64,000 nt of DNA from Bosea sp. F3-2. GTDB lineage: Bacteria; Pseudomonadota; Alphaproteobacteria; Rhizobiales; Beijerinckiaceae. The notes beneath the pieces are model-generated. The model saw nothing but the letters and a program-made list of their open reading frames with translations. It ran no database searches and was not told the DNA's origin. How positions within the stretch are numbered: position 1 is the stretch's first letter; every line of letters begins with the position of its first letter. The position numbers and the translations under genes are program-made. Positions 16,553 to 25,338 of this stretch are shown piece by piece. The stretch lies in contig NZ_CP042331.1 in the NCBI RefSeq assembly GCF_008253865.1, positions 5,979,501 to 6,043,500 on the forward strand, read 5' to 3'.

Positions 16553-16741
16553 TCAGTCTTTGCTCTTGTGCTCGGGCTTCCCCTTACGGCTGGTCGAAGC
16601 CATCTTCTCGAGCTCGGTCTCGCTCATCGATTTCTCCATCGATTTCGATGCGCCCTTGAGCTCGCTCTTCTTCATGTCCCCGCGCTTGGCGGCGAGCGCT
16701 GCGCCGGCGGCCTTCTGCTGAGCGGCTGATTTTGCAGGCAT
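16553..16741 (-). CDS. DUF3008 family protein, 62 aa
   Basis: A very small, highly charged, Lys/Ser/Ala-rich protein: MPAKSAAQQKAAGAALAAKR, then KSELKGASKSMEKSMSETEL. This is the PF11450-type sequence widespread in Rhizobiales. ATG 16741 follows GAGGAGG. Function unknown; likely disordered and stress-related. A good EcfG-like motif lies 39 bp upstream, and an SDR gene follows 19 bp downstream. Confidence 0.85.
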   Translation of the reverse strand: MPAKSAAQQKAAGAALAAKRGDMKKSELKGASKSMEKSMSETELEKMASTSRKGKPEHKSKD

Positions 16742-16779
16742 GTCGTCCTCCTCAACGCGTGACGGCGTCGTCGGAATTG

Positions 16780-16804
16780 AACCCCGGCGACGGATCCGTG
16801 TTCC
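16780..16804 (-). promoter_or_regulatory. EcfG-like promoter for DUF3008-SDR operon
   Basis: Reading the minus strand: GGAAC (16804-16800), 16 bases, GGTT (16783-16780). One base off the CGTT -10 element. Confidence 0.5.
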
Positions 16805-16845
16805 CTGCTCGCAGCGATGCTTCCTCTCGTCGCCCCCGGGGAAGC

Positions 16846-17091
16846 CTAGGTTCCTTTGGCGGGCGAAGAAAAAGAGGGTACGCCTTCTCGGCGGTAGCGT
16901 GCGATCGCGCGACGCTTCAGGTCGTCCTCGTCTTGGGCGATGGCAACCAGGGCTGCTACGATGCAAGCAAGCTTGGTTCGCTTGCGTTCATCAAATACAT
17001 CAGAGATCGTCGCGAGTTCCTCCCAGGCTGCTTCGAAGGCGGCCTCGGCTCGAGCTATGTCCACTGGGTCAGTCAACGATGAAAAGAGCAT
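16846..17091 (-). CDS. hypothetical protein, 81 aa
   Basis: Small helical protein: DPVDIARAEAAFEAAWEELA, then KRTKLACIVAALVAIAQDED and DLKRRAIARYRR. The periodic Ala/Glu pattern and Leu spacing are protein-like, and AGGA precedes ATG 17091. I do not recognise a named family, though short proteins of this style are common in the order. No EcfG motif seen. Confidence 0.6.
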   Translation of the reverse strand: MLFSSLTDPVDIARAEAAFEAAWEELATISDVFDERKRTKLACIVAALVAIAQDEDDLKRRAIARYRREGVPSFSSPAKGT

Positions 17092-17208
17092 AATTCCTGC
17101 CCTTGCGAATGTCGTCAGACAAGGTTGTTTTAGCTTCGCCTCGCGCCCTCAGAAAGGAATGGCGTGATCGTTTGCGGACCAAGGTGCTCATTCCGTTCGG
17201 TCGCAGGA

Positions 17209-18123
17209 TCAGCCCTGACCGCTTCGAGTTTGCCGAGCGCGCTCCACGGACCGCGCCGCTCGCCTGGCCACGCGCAGTTCCTCGAGCGTAGGTTGCCACC
17301 ACCCGCGGAGGAGGGCGCTCGGCGCGGTTGGATGGCGGTCGGGCCAGGTTCTGACCAATTCTCCGTGCGTGGGACGCCGCCACAATGCCCAAACAAGATC
17401 GTCAGGCTGCGCGACGCTCCATGGATAATGCCGATGAGCGGTTTCCTCGGGCACGATCTCTCCGGTCACCTCAAGGACGACGAGCGGCCCCTCATGGGAC
17501 ATCAGTACTCTGTCGGCCGGCGGCAATTCGGTCGCAGAGACAGGATAGCGGCGGCGCCGCCGCTCGATCGTCGTCGCTTTCGTTTCTTCGTACCCGGGCG
17601 CGGATTTTGCCGCTTCACTCCGTTGCCTTCGCGCCTCCGGTTCATGGCGCTTGGCAGCCGCTTCGATCACCGGCCATCTTTTGCGAAGTTCCTCGATTGA
17701 TCGAAACGGAACGTGCCAAGCCTTTTCCTCGCCGTTCCACCAGGCCCAGGGCACCGCACGCAATTCCTCAACAACCGTTCGCGAATACGGCGTGCGCACG
17801 ACGATCTCACCAGCGGCCGTTACATAAGGGCTGGCGATCGGCTCGAACGAGAAGGAGTCACGGCCGCGCTGATCGGCGAGAGAGAATGCACTGGGAAGCT
17901 CGCGATCGAGCCATCGCATTGCTCGTTGGACCGCGTTCGTGCCCGGTAGCCGCCACGCTCCCAATCGATCGCTCCAGCGCGCTCTCGGAAAGGCCTGCCG
18001 GAAACGCTCAACGAATCCGACGTCGAAAGGAAACGAGACGATGGCGCCCAGGCTTTCATCATCGTCGCGAATTTCGACATCGCTGTGCTCGTGTTGGACC
18101 ATGGCCAGTGCGACTCGTACCAC
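17209..18123 (-). CDS. hypothetical protein with tandem HARP-like domains
   Basis: A 304-residue soluble protein. Two copies of a HARP-like motif are visible: VSFPFDVGFVERFRQAFPRA followed by RWSDRLGAWRLP (residues ~30-60), and VRTPYSRTVVEELRAVPWAW followed by WNGEEKAWHVPF (residues ~107-140). In SMARCAL1 and bacterial relatives, HARP domains read F-x-Y-x(n)-ARWD-x(4)-W-x-(L/V)-P and bind branched DNA. The rest is a basic, Arg/Glu-rich tail with LPPADRVLMSHEGPL. No helicase domain is present. Role in DNA binding is an inference from motif similarity only. Confidence 0.65.
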   Translation of the reverse strand: MVRVALAMVQHEHSDVEIRDDDESLGAIVSFPFDVGFVERFRQAFPRARWSDRLGAWRLPGTNAVQRAMRWLDRELPSAFSLADQRGRDSFSFEPIASPYVTAAGEIVVRTPYSRTVVEELRAVPWAWWNGEEKAWHVPFRSIEELRKRWPVIEAAAKRHEPEARRQRSEAAKSAPGYEETKATTIERRRRRYPVSATELPPADRVLMSHEGPLVVLEVTGEIVPEETAHRHYPWSVAQPDDLVWALWRRPTHGELVRTWPDRHPTAPSALLRGWWQPTLEELRVARRAARSVERARQTRSGQG

Positions 18124-18193
18124 CAGTAGCGAGCTGACCCGGGAAATCTGGACACGCCGTCAAACGTCGATGACCTGCTTGACGTGTTGGGCC

Positions 18194-18631
18194 TTACTTC
18201 CCTTTCATCACCTGGCCGCGCACTTCACCATTCGGGTTTGCGGCCGTGTGAATGTTGAAGTAGGTCTGGCCCGCGGCCAGCGCCTTCGCTTGATCGTCGG
18301 TCAATGTGACCGATCCTTCGAATGGCCCCGTCGTGATGCCCGGCACCGGGATCATAATTCCTGCGTTCTTGCCGGTTTCGGCCGGGCCATGAAAGTGCGC
18401 CGCCGTCGCCGGGCCACTCAGCCCTGAGACGGTGCCCTTCCAGGCAAGCTTCTTTCCGACGGTGTCGTACGTTGCAGTCACACTGCCGCTACCCTTGCTT
18501 GTCACCGGCGGGACTTCAGACGCTCCCTTCAGGTCTGCCTTGAACGACATCATCTCAGCCCAAGCCGGCGTAGCGCCCAGAGCCGCTGCTATCGCTAACC
18601 CAGCGAATGTCGCGCGTACAAATCTCGTCAC
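18194..18631 (-). CDS. secreted CHRD domain protein
   Basis: A 145-residue exported protein. Signal peptide MTRFVRATFAGLAIAAALGA, cleavage near PAWAE. The mature part is one CHRD domain (PF07452): FKADLKGASEVPPVTSKGSG, HFHGPAETGKNAGI, and the closing YFNIHTAANPNGEVRGQV. CHRD is named after chordin; in bacteria its role is unknown, probably periplasmic or surface. Monocistronic. A near-EcfG motif lies 64 bp upstream. Confidence 0.9.
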   Translation of the reverse strand: MTRFVRATFAGLAIAAALGATPAWAEMMSFKADLKGASEVPPVTSKGSGSVTATYDTVGKKLAWKGTVSGLSGPATAAHFHGPAETGKNAGIMIPVPGITTGPFEGSVTLTDDQAKALAAGQTYFNIHTAANPNGEVRGQVMKGK

Positions 18632-18694
18632 TCTAGCCTCCCGTCGATATCGATCGACTGCTGGCCGATCAGAAGCTTTTGGGGCTCGAGAAGA

Positions 18695-18719
18695 GACGTT
18701 TGGCGCGGCCGTTTGTTCC
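18695..18719 (-). promoter_or_regulatory. possible EcfG-like promoter for CHRD gene
   Basis: Minus strand: GGAAC (18719-18715), 16 bases, CGTC (18698-18695). The last base departs from the CGTT consensus, so this is weaker than the others. Confidence 0.3.
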
Positions 18720-18814
18720 GTCGGACGTGTGGTGCCGACAGCACAGCACGTCCGCGACGGGGCGATACCACGCGTGCGGCAGGCGCGATGAGACTCATGG
18801 GCAAATGAACACGG

Positions 18815-19189
18815 TCAGTTAGCTGAAGCCCGGCCGCATGCCTCGGTGATCATCCGCGCTAGTTCGCGCGGCTCGTACGGCTTTTGCAAGGTGAGTTCAG
18901 TACAAAACTCGGCCGAAAGACCGGCGCTGCCGTATCCCGTGGCGAACACAAACGGGATACCCCGGCGACGCAGGATACCGGCCACCTGAAAGGACTTCAT
19001 CTCACGTAGATTGATATCCAGAATCGCAAAGTCGATGTCTGCCTCTTCTGCGAATTGAGCCGCTTCATTGACGCGGCTGAAACTGGCTATCACTTCGTGT
19101 CCCATGTCCGCGAGAAGGTCCTCCAGGTGCATGGCGATGAGGGGCTCGTCCTCAACGATCAGAACTTTCCTCGTCCGCTGAATGGTCAC
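18815..19189 (-). CDS. single-domain response regulator (receiver only)
   Basis: A 124-residue CheY-like receiver. VLIVEDEPLIAMHLEDLLAD holds the acidic pair; DFAILDINLREMKSF holds the phosphoacceptor Asp; FVFATGYG carries the Thr; and LQKPYEP carries the Lys. No output domain. GTG 19189 is chosen because GGGAGG lies about six bases upstream; this places its start 38 bp inside the 3' end of the kinase gene, so translation is probably coupled. It most likely receives phosphate from the adjacent HWE kinase. Confidence 0.88.
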   Translation of the reverse strand: MTIQRTRKVLIVEDEPLIAMHLEDLLADMGHEVIASFSRVNEAAQFAEEADIDFAILDINLREMKSFQVAGILRRRGIPFVFATGYGSAGLSAEFCTELTLQKPYEPRELARMITEACGRASAN

Positions 19190-22100
19190 CTTGCCCTCCC
19201 AGCAAAGCTTGCCCGGCGGGCAGAGGTGCGACGATCGTGCACACAACGCCGGAGGACTCGTAGTCAACACTCACTTTGCCGCCGAGTTCCGTTGCCAGGG
19301 CGCGCTCGATCAGGCGAGAGCCAAAGCCCTTGCGCTTCGGCTCGGCGACAGGAGGCCCGCCGCTCTCCCGCCAGTCCAGGATGACCTCGCGGCTGGCATG
19401 CTTCCCTTCGATCCGCCAGGCGATCACGACGTGCCCGCTTTCGCAGGACAACGCCCCATACTTCGCGGCATTGGTGCCGAGCTCGTGAACCGCCATGGCG
19501 ACCGCCAGAGCAGCTTTCGGCGCGAGCCGGATCTGCGGACCCGTGATGCGGAAGCGGCCATCTCTACCCGCGTGCGGCTTGAGCGTATCGGTGATGATGT
19601 CCGCCAGGTTTGCGCTCTGCCAGCTTTCACGCGTCAGCACGTCATGCGCTTGCGCCAGGTTGATCAGCCTGGCCCTGAATGTGTCCCGGGCGTCCTCCAA
19701 CGTTGATGCGTGACCCAGGGTCTGAGACGCGATCGACTGGATGACCGCCATCGTATTCTTGACGCGGTGGTTGAGCTCGCCCATCAGGGTTTTTCGATGT
19801 TTGTCGGCGCGCCTGCGCTCGGTCATGTCCCGGGCGATCGTGGATGCCCCGACGATCCGGCCTCCGGAACCACTCAGCGGCGACAGGGTCAAAGAGACCC
19901 AGACCCGGCTCGCGTCCTTGCGCTGGCGGATTGTTTCGTAGTGCTGGATGTGTTCCGCCTTGCGGAGACGGTCGAGAATGTCGAGTTCCTCGTCCCGGCG
20001 GTCCGCCGGCACCAAGGTCATGATCGATTTGCCGACGATCTCGTCAGCTCGATAGCCGAAGAGTCGCTCAGCCCCACTGTTCCAGGTCGTGACGATGCCG
20101 TCGAGAGTCTTGCTTATGATGGCGTCATCGGATGACTCGACGATGGCGGCGAGACGTTCCGCAAGCTCTTCGGCCCGCTTTCGCGCGGTGATGTCCACCA
20201 GCATGTTCACCGCGCCGGTGACTTTGCCCGCCGCGTCGTGCAAGGGAGTGGGGTAAGCAAGGAACGGGATCCGCACGCCATCAGGTCGTTCGGCGACGGC
20301 CTCTGCACCTCGTATCGGCCGCTTTTCCTTCAGGGCGATCGCCATCGGACACTCGTCATGCGGCAAGGGTGTGCCGTCGGGGCGATACATGCGCCAGGAC
20401 CCGCACCATTCATCTGAGCCCAGTTCTGGCTCACACCCCCAAAGCTCGGCGGCGGCAGGGTTATAAGAGGTGATCCGACCTTTGGCATCGGTCGTGTAGA
20501 CCGCGCCCGGAAGCGCTTCGACGAGATCGTTGAGGCGCTGCTCGCCGGCGCGGATGGCATTTTCGCCTTCCCTGCGCTGCGTGATGTCCTCGATCGCCAG
20601 CAGGATCAGCTCTTCGTGACCACCTCCCTGGACCAATTTGCGGGCATTGAGCAACATGCATCGCCGACCAAGTTCACGAAATTCGTGCTCAACCTCGTAG
20701 TCGGCGACCTCCCGGTTCTTCGACAGCACTTCCTCGAGGAGCGTCCGCAGGGCGGGAATGTCCCATTGCTTGTTGCCGAGGTCATAGAGGAGCTTGCCGG
20801 TGGTCTCCTCCGCGGTGACACCGAACAGTCCATAGAAGGCTGGATTGGCCGACTGGACGCGCAGTCCCGCGTCGAGGACAAGCAGCGGCTGCCGGACGGT
20901 CCCTACGATGGCTTCGGCATAGAGCCGTGCATCATTGACCGCTGCCGCGGCGGCCCGGCGATCGGTGATGTCGCTGAAGGTGATCACGACGCCCGCGATG
21001 TGGTTGTCGCGCGTGCGGTAGGGGAGCATGCGCCGCAGGTACCAGCGTCCCGCATCGCTCGGAACCTCGGCCTCGACCGTAGTGAGCTTCCGCAGCACCG
21101 TTTCGGCGTCCGACAGCAGGTTCTCGTCCGAGAACTTCCGCGCGAAATGGGTGATCGGTCTGCCGATGTCGGAGCTTACGAGATCGAATAATTCTTTCGT
21201 CGCCGGCGCGAACCAGCTGATCGCAAGCTTGTTGTCCAGGAAAAGCGTCGCTGTTTCCGACCCCGCCAGCAGGTTGTTGAGATCGTTGGTGGTGCGTTCC
21301 AGTTCCGCGATCTTGTGCTGGAGCTGGCTGTTGACGATGTTCAGCTCCTCGTTGAACGACTGCAACTCCTCCTTCGAGGTTTCCAACTCCTCATTGGTGG
21401 ACTGAAGCTCCTCGTTCATCGAGGTCGCTTCCTCGTTCGAGGCCTTCAATTTCTCGTTGGCGGTCTCCAGATGCTCGATGGTGTTGCGCAGTTCAGCGCG
21501 CATCGAGACCAGTTCTTCCTGAAGCGCTCGCTCGCCGGCGTTCGATTCCCCGGTATCGTCGCGAATGGGCGGCGGGTTGGGAGCGCCTGCTGGAGTCCCG
21601 GGCGTGAAGCTGACCAAGACGAGCCTGCCGCCTTGCGGCGAGGCGGGCAGCGGCATCACCGCCATGACGACGTCCCGTGGCGCTTCGCTTTGATGCAGGC
21701 GGCCATGGACCGTGACGCTCCTGTCGCCCTTTAACGCCTCGCGTATCGCGCCGCGCAGTTTCAGGGCCAGCCCCTCGCGCGCCATGGCCAGCAGATCCCT
21801 GGTCGGTTCGCCCGATGGCTGTTCCAGATAGTCGCGCGTCGTGCCGTGGAAATAGACGACACGGCCCTTGTGGTCGATCAGCACTGACGCAGGGGCGAAG
21901 CGCTCCAGCAGGGCGCGCCGGGCGATGTCGGCGACAGGCGCGGAGGCTGCGTCCGACTGTATAGGCGGATCGCTCGCCATTGCCGATGTCGCCGAGCCCC
22001 GGGGCGGCCGATAGTCGAGAAGATCATGTCGGGTGGGGCCAATCCGGCGGTATATTCGCCACTTCTTCGACACTGTGTCGAAGAGATCGTCGTGGCGCCC

Positions 22101-23543
22101 GATCGTTTCGGCGTTGCCGAGAAACAGATGCCCATCCGGACGCAAGGCGAAGTGGCATTGGCCTATGACGCGGTGTTGCGCTTCAGGCTCCAGATAGATC
22201 AGGAAATTTCGGCATGAAATAATGTCCAGTCGGGAGAACGGCGGATCGCGCAGCAGGTTCTGTGCCGCGAACACCACCATGTCGCGGAGTTCCTTGCGCA
22301 CCTGAAAAGAGCCATCGAGCATTTCGAAGAAGCGTCGGATTCGTTCGGGCGGAAATCCGGCCAGCGCTACGGCAGGGTAGATGCCATCGCGCGCCTTGCG
22401 CAGGTTGTCCTCCTGAGCATCCGTGGCGAAGACCTTCACGTCAAAGCGCTTTCCGGCGGCTTCCGCCTGCTCGGTCACCAGCATGGCGATCGAATAGGCT
22501 TCCTCCCCGGTCGCACACGCCGGAACCCAGACACGAACAGGCGCGCCGCTCCTGCGCTCCGTGACGAGAGGCGCGATCACCAGCTCTCCGAGCGCCTTCC
22601 AGGCCTCAGGGTCGCGGAAGAAACTGGTGACGCTGATCATCAGGTCGGCGGCGAGGGTGGCTACCTCGGCCGGATTGGCACGCAAGTCATCGGTGTAGTC
22701 GGCAAGCGTCTCGATGTTCCGAAGCCCCATGCGACGATGAATCCGCCGTCTCAGTGTGTTGCGCTTGTACCTGCCAAAATCATGTCCACCCCGGGCACGC
22801 AGGACCTCGAGAACCTGTTCGATTGTCGCTTCACCGCTCAATGAACCGGGTTCGACCTCGGCGGCGGCAGAGAGGTAGCCATGACGGACATAAGCGAGCA
22901 GAGCCTCCGGCATCTTGTCCGGAGCAAGCACGTGGTCGGCAAGACCCGAGGCGATCGCGCTCCTCGGCATGCCGTCGAACTTGGCCGTTTCCGGCGCCTG
23001 AACCAGGCTCATGCCACCCTCGGCGCGGATCTCCTTCAATCCCTCGGTTCCGTTGCTCCCGGTTCCGGAAAGCACGATCGCGACCGAACGCTCGTGCTGT
23101 CCTGCCGCGATCGAGGCAAACAGGACATCGACCGGATGTCGTAGACCGCGGGGTTCAGACGGTCGCGACACTTTCAACCGGCCTTCCGTGACTATGAGAT
23201 CTGTATCGGGGGCGATGACGTAGACGTGGTCGGCTGCCAGCGCCATTCCGTCTTCGACCTGCGCTACGGGCATTTTCGTGCGGGCACTCAGGATGCGGGC
23301 CATGGCGCTTTCGCGCTTAGGATCGAGATGCAGCACCACGACGAAGGCGCAGCCGCTGTCGGCAGGCATGGCGTCAAAGAAGCTGCCCAGCGCCTCGATG
23401 CCGCCTGCGGAGGCGCCGATGCCGACGACGGGAATTGTTCTGGCGAGCGGGCGATCGGCGTCAACCGCCTCATCGCCGTGCCCTGGCCCGGATCGGGAGG
23501 CCAGTCCCGAATGTCCAAGGCTCAATTTTGACCGCTTCGCCAT
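19152..23543 (-). CDS. CheB-CheR-PAS-HWE hybrid sensor histidine kinase
   Basis: A 1463-residue multidomain protein. Residues ~36-215 are a CheB methylesterase-like domain (Ser45 in GIGASAGG, His72 in LHLDPKRES, but Asn164 in SGTGSNGTEG where the catalytic Asp is expected). Residues ~230-500 are CheR-like (DFGRYKRNTLRRRIHRRMG; VPACATGEEAYSIA). A long coiled coil (~690-790, repeated ELQSTNEELETSKEELQS type) leads into three or four PAS domains. The C-terminal ~200 residues are an HWE/HisKA_2 kinase (GELNHRVKNTMAVIQSIA; AMAVHELGTNAAKYGALS). Cytoplasmic; no membrane segments. It probably senses an unknown cue and feeds the overlapping receiver. Confidence 0.92.
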   Translation of the reverse strand: MAKRSKLSLGHSGLASRSGPGHGDEAVDADRPLARTIPVVGIGASAGGIEALGSFFDAMPADSGCAFVVVLHLDPKRESAMARILSARTKMPVAQVEDGMALAADHVYVIAPDTDLIVTEGRLKVSRPSEPRGLRHPVDVLFASIAAGQHERSVAIVLSGTGSNGTEGLKEIRAEGGMSLVQAPETAKFDGMPRSAIASGLADHVLAPDKMPEALLAYVRHGYLSAAAEVEPGSLSGEATIEQVLEVLRARGGHDFGRYKRNTLRRRIHRRMGLRNIETLADYTDDLRANPAEVATLAADLMISVTSFFRDPEAWKALGELVIAPLVTERRSGAPVRVWVPACATGEEAYSIAMLVTEQAEAAGKRFDVKVFATDAQEDNLRKARDGIYPAVALAGFPPERIRRFFEMLDGSFQVRKELRDMVVFAAQNLLRDPPFSRLDIISCRNFLIYLEPEAQHRVIGQCHFALRPDGHLFLGNAETIGRHDDLFDTVSKKWRIYRRIGPTRHDLLDYRPPRGSATSAMASDPPIQSDAASAPVADIARRALLERFAPASVLIDHKGRVVYFHGTTRDYLEQPSGEPTRDLLAMAREGLALKLRGAIREALKGDRSVTVHGRLHQSEAPRDVVMAVMPLPASPQGGRLVLVSFTPGTPAGAPNPPPIRDDTGESNAGERALQEELVSMRAELRNTIEHLETANEKLKASNEEATSMNEELQSTNEELETSKEELQSFNEELNIVNSQLQHKIAELERTTNDLNNLLAGSETATLFLDNKLAISWFAPATKELFDLVSSDIGRPITHFARKFSDENLLSDAETVLRKLTTVEAEVPSDAGRWYLRRMLPYRTRDNHIAGVVITFSDITDRRAAAAAVNDARLYAEAIVGTVRQPLLVLDAGLRVQSANPAFYGLFGVTAEETTGKLLYDLGNKQWDIPALRTLLEEVLSKNREVADYEVEHEFRELGRRCMLLNARKLVQGGGHEELILLAIEDITQRREGENAIRAGEQRLNDLVEALPGAVYTTDAKGRITSYNPAAAELWGCEPELGSDEWCGSWRMYRPDGTPLPHDECPMAIALKEKRPIRGAEAVAERPDGVRIPFLAYPTPLHDAAGKVTGAVNMLVDITARKRAEELAERLAAIVESSDDAIISKTLDGIVTTWNSGAERLFGYRADEIVGKSIMTLVPADRRDEELDILDRLRKAEHIQHYETIRQRKDASRVWVSLTLSPLSGSGGRIVGASTIARDMTERRRADKHRKTLMGELNHRVKNTMAVIQSIASQTLGHASTLEDARDTFRARLINLAQAHDVLTRESWQSANLADIITDTLKPHAGRDGRFRITGPQIRLAPKAALAVAMAVHELGTNAAKYGALSCESGHVVIAWRIEGKHASREVILDWRESGGPPVAEPKRKGFGSRLIERALATELGGKVSVDYESSGVVCTIVAPLPAGQALLGGQGDHSADEESSDR

Positions 23544-23833
23544 CGCGCCTGCTCAGAAATCCACTGGGGATACACGACGCCCAAAGTCCACCCCCCAAAT
23601 AAACGTCTTCTGGCGTGTAAAGAGAGGACGGCCTCGAAAGCCCCATTGCGGAAGAGTTTCGAAGCCCACATTCCACTGAACCTCAAAACCATTCCTAGTC
23701 TTCCAACATGCGCCCAAGTGGGCGTTGACTGACCGGCTGCCCCCAGAGCGGCAAACGACAGCGTCATTATTAAGCCGAGCCAAGTTAGAGCGCTGATCAT
23801 CAGGAAAGTGGAAAAACCCTGCGAGGTTTGCAT
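23522..23833 (-). CDS. doubtful small membrane/secreted ORF
   Basis: An open frame starting MQTSQGFSTFLMISALTWLG with a hydrophobic N-terminal segment, followed by sequence without clear character and overlapping the kinase start by 22 bp. Another frame over 23,560-23,700 gives aromatic-rich text (WNVGFETLPQWGFRGRPLFT), so a frameshifted small gene is possible. Neither is recognised. The rest of 23,544-23,921 holds nothing else I can support. Confidence 0.2.
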   Translation of the reverse strand: MQTSQGFSTFLMISALTWLGLIMTLSFAALGAAGQSTPTWAHVGRLGMVLRFSGMWASKLFRNGAFEAVLSLHARRRLFGGWTLGVVYPQWISEQARWRSGQN

Positions 23834-23921
23834 GGTCGTCTCAATGAGAACGTCAGCGGCATGACGAGCAAGCAATCTATCAGCGGAACGATACCCGCAA
23901 TGGATCGCGACCTGACACCGG

Positions 23922-24131
23922 TCAGCGGCGTGTCGCGCGCCGAGTCTCCTTCACAACCGTTGGAGCTGTAACGGCACCTGCCGCTCCGCCGACAACCGCG
24001 CCAACCGGTCCGCCTACCGCGGCGCCGGTGCCAGCTCCGACAGCAGCTCCTCCAACCCGTTGCTCGGTCGTGCTACAGGCAGTCGCGACGATCGCGGCCG
24101 TGATTAGCATGGATATCGTCAGGGCATTCAT
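23922..24131 (-). CDS. glycine-zipper lipoprotein, 69 aa
   Basis: Signal peptide MNALTISMLITAAIVATACS with a lipobox (ATAC, lipidated Cys at residue 19). The mature part is a glycine zipper: VGGAAVGAGTGAAVGGPVGA then VVGGAAGAV, ending in a basic tail. Like small osmotically or stress-inducible outer-membrane lipoproteins. GGAGG upstream of ATG 24131, and a consensus EcfG promoter 23 bp upstream of the ATG. Function unknown. Confidence 0.85.
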   Translation of the reverse strand: MNALTISMLITAAIVATACSTTEQRVGGAAVGAGTGAAVGGPVGAVVGGAAGAVTAPTVVKETRRATRR

Positions 24132-24153
24132 GGGGCATCCTCCCTAGCCCGGC

Positions 24154-24178
24154 AACGCGCACCGAAGATCGCAGTTCC
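24154..24178 (-). promoter_or_regulatory. EcfG-like promoter for lipoprotein gene
   Basis: Minus strand: GGAAC (24178-24174), 16 bases, CGTT (24157-24154), a full consensus match. Confidence 0.65.
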
Positions 24179-24274
24179 GCCAATCCTTGACGCGTGGCGC
24201 ATCTCCGCCGGAACCATTGTTACGATGACGCCACCGGCGCCATGAGGGAGTCAGCAATCGGTTGGTGGAGGACC

Positions 24275-24361
24275 TCAGCCCTTCGCCTTCAGCGCCGCAT
24301 AGCGATCGACCTCGGCTCGCGCCCACCCAATCCGTGCCTTGTCCCACTGGGCTTCGTCGGA
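24275..24361 (-). pseudogene. C-terminal remnant of unknown protein
   Basis: Twenty-eight codons on the minus strand read SDEAQWDKARIGWARAEVDR, then YAALKAKG and a TGA (24275-24277). Highly protein-like with alternating charge, but the frame is closed or unlike upstream. Family unknown. The stretch 24,180-24,450 otherwise shows no gene. Confidence 0.25.
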
Positions 24362-24451
24362 TCGGTTTCAGGGCCTTTTGCGGTTCCGAGGACCCCTGGC
24401 TGTCACGGCGGGGTTTCGCTCCCAGATCCCTGAATTCAGAGGAGCGCAACC

Positions 24452-24490
24452 ATGAAAAAGCTAGCTTTGATAGTGGTGTTTGCCGGGGTG
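24452..24490 (+). pseudogene. truncated gene start (RBS plus signal peptide)
   Basis: AGAGGAG, eight bases, then ATG AAA AAG CTA encodes MKKLALIVVFAGV, a typical signal-peptide beginning. The coding sense is lost within about a dozen residues, and the frame then runs into the antisense of ku. It looks like a small secreted-protein gene cut at its 5' end. Confidence 0.35.
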
Positions 24491-24536
24491 GAGCATAGCG
24501 CCGGGAATGTCAGATTAGCGGGCGGTCCGATACCAC

Positions 24537-25338
24537 TTACGACCTCAGCGACTTGTCCGCCTGCAGGCTCTTCTTCAGCGCATCGAAGAGGTTGACGACA
24601 TTGGCCGGCCGGCCGTCCTCGCGGCTTGCAGATACGCGCGCGCCCTTGCGACGCTTCTTCGAGGCGATGAGCTTGAGCAGGTGTTCCTGGACGGGATCCT
24701 TGACCAACTCCGGTGACCAATCGGCGCTTTTCGCCTTGATGAATTTCTGCGCCAGGTCGAGCAGCTCGGGTTCCGGCTTTTCCTCGTCGATCTCGGAGAA
24801 GTAGGCTTTCTCGTCGCGGACCTCGTCGCCGTAGCGCAGTGTCCAGAGCACGATGCCGCGGTCACGCGGCTCCAGCATCACCGCCCGCTCGCGCCGGTAG
24901 AGCACCACGCGAGAAATGCCGACCATCTTGGCGGCGGCCATGGCATCGCGGATCACGGAAAACGCCTCGACCCCCGACCTCATCGTCTGGAACCAGATAG
25001 TGCGGGCTGTCGAGGTAGACCCACGGGATCGAATCCCTTGGCACGAAGGCGTCGACGTCGATGGTGCGAACCGTGTCGAGCCGGACTGCCTCCAACTCCT
25101 CCTCTTCGATCACAACGAAGCGGCCGGATTCGGCCTCGTAGCCTTTGGCCTGATCTTCGGGGTCGACGGGCTTGCCGCTCTCAGCATCGACGTAGCGGCT
25201 GATGATCCGGTTGCCGGTGTCCCTGTTCAGCGTATGGAAGCGGACCTTCTCGCTTTCGGAGGTCGCTGGCGTCATCGCGACCGGACACGTCACCAGCGAC
25301 AGCTTGAGATAGCCCTTCCAATAGGTCCGAGCGGGCAT
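24537..25338 (-). pseudogene. ku: Ku protein (NHEJ), split by a single-base frameshift
   Basis: Begins MPARTYWKGYLKLSLVTCPV at 25338 and ends LFDALKKSLQADKSLRS at 24537. Bacterial Ku binds double-strand ends and recruits LigD. The N-terminal part reads to YLVPDDEVG and then derails. One base shift restores GVEAFSVIRDAMAAAKMVGI and the rest of the family core. The shift falls in a run of five C at 24971-24975 (plus strand), where four would keep frame. Joined length is about 266 residues, normal for Ku. No ligD in the window. A sequencing error cannot be excluded. Confidence 0.85.

Noticed and set aside
15663..16659. Extension of the small 15427 gene to 16,659
   Set aside because: Wholly antisense to a clear SDR gene; the plausible end is at 15,662 in another frame.
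19152..19270. Receiver gene starting at 19270
   Set aside because: That start is deep in the kinase gene without RBS; GTG 19189 has GGGAGG at proper spacing and matches receiver N-termini.
13462..24692. Recent inverted duplication of ku that could flip 13.6-24.5 kb
   Set aside because: The two C-termini agree as protein but differ at most synonymous sites, so homologous recombination is unlikely.
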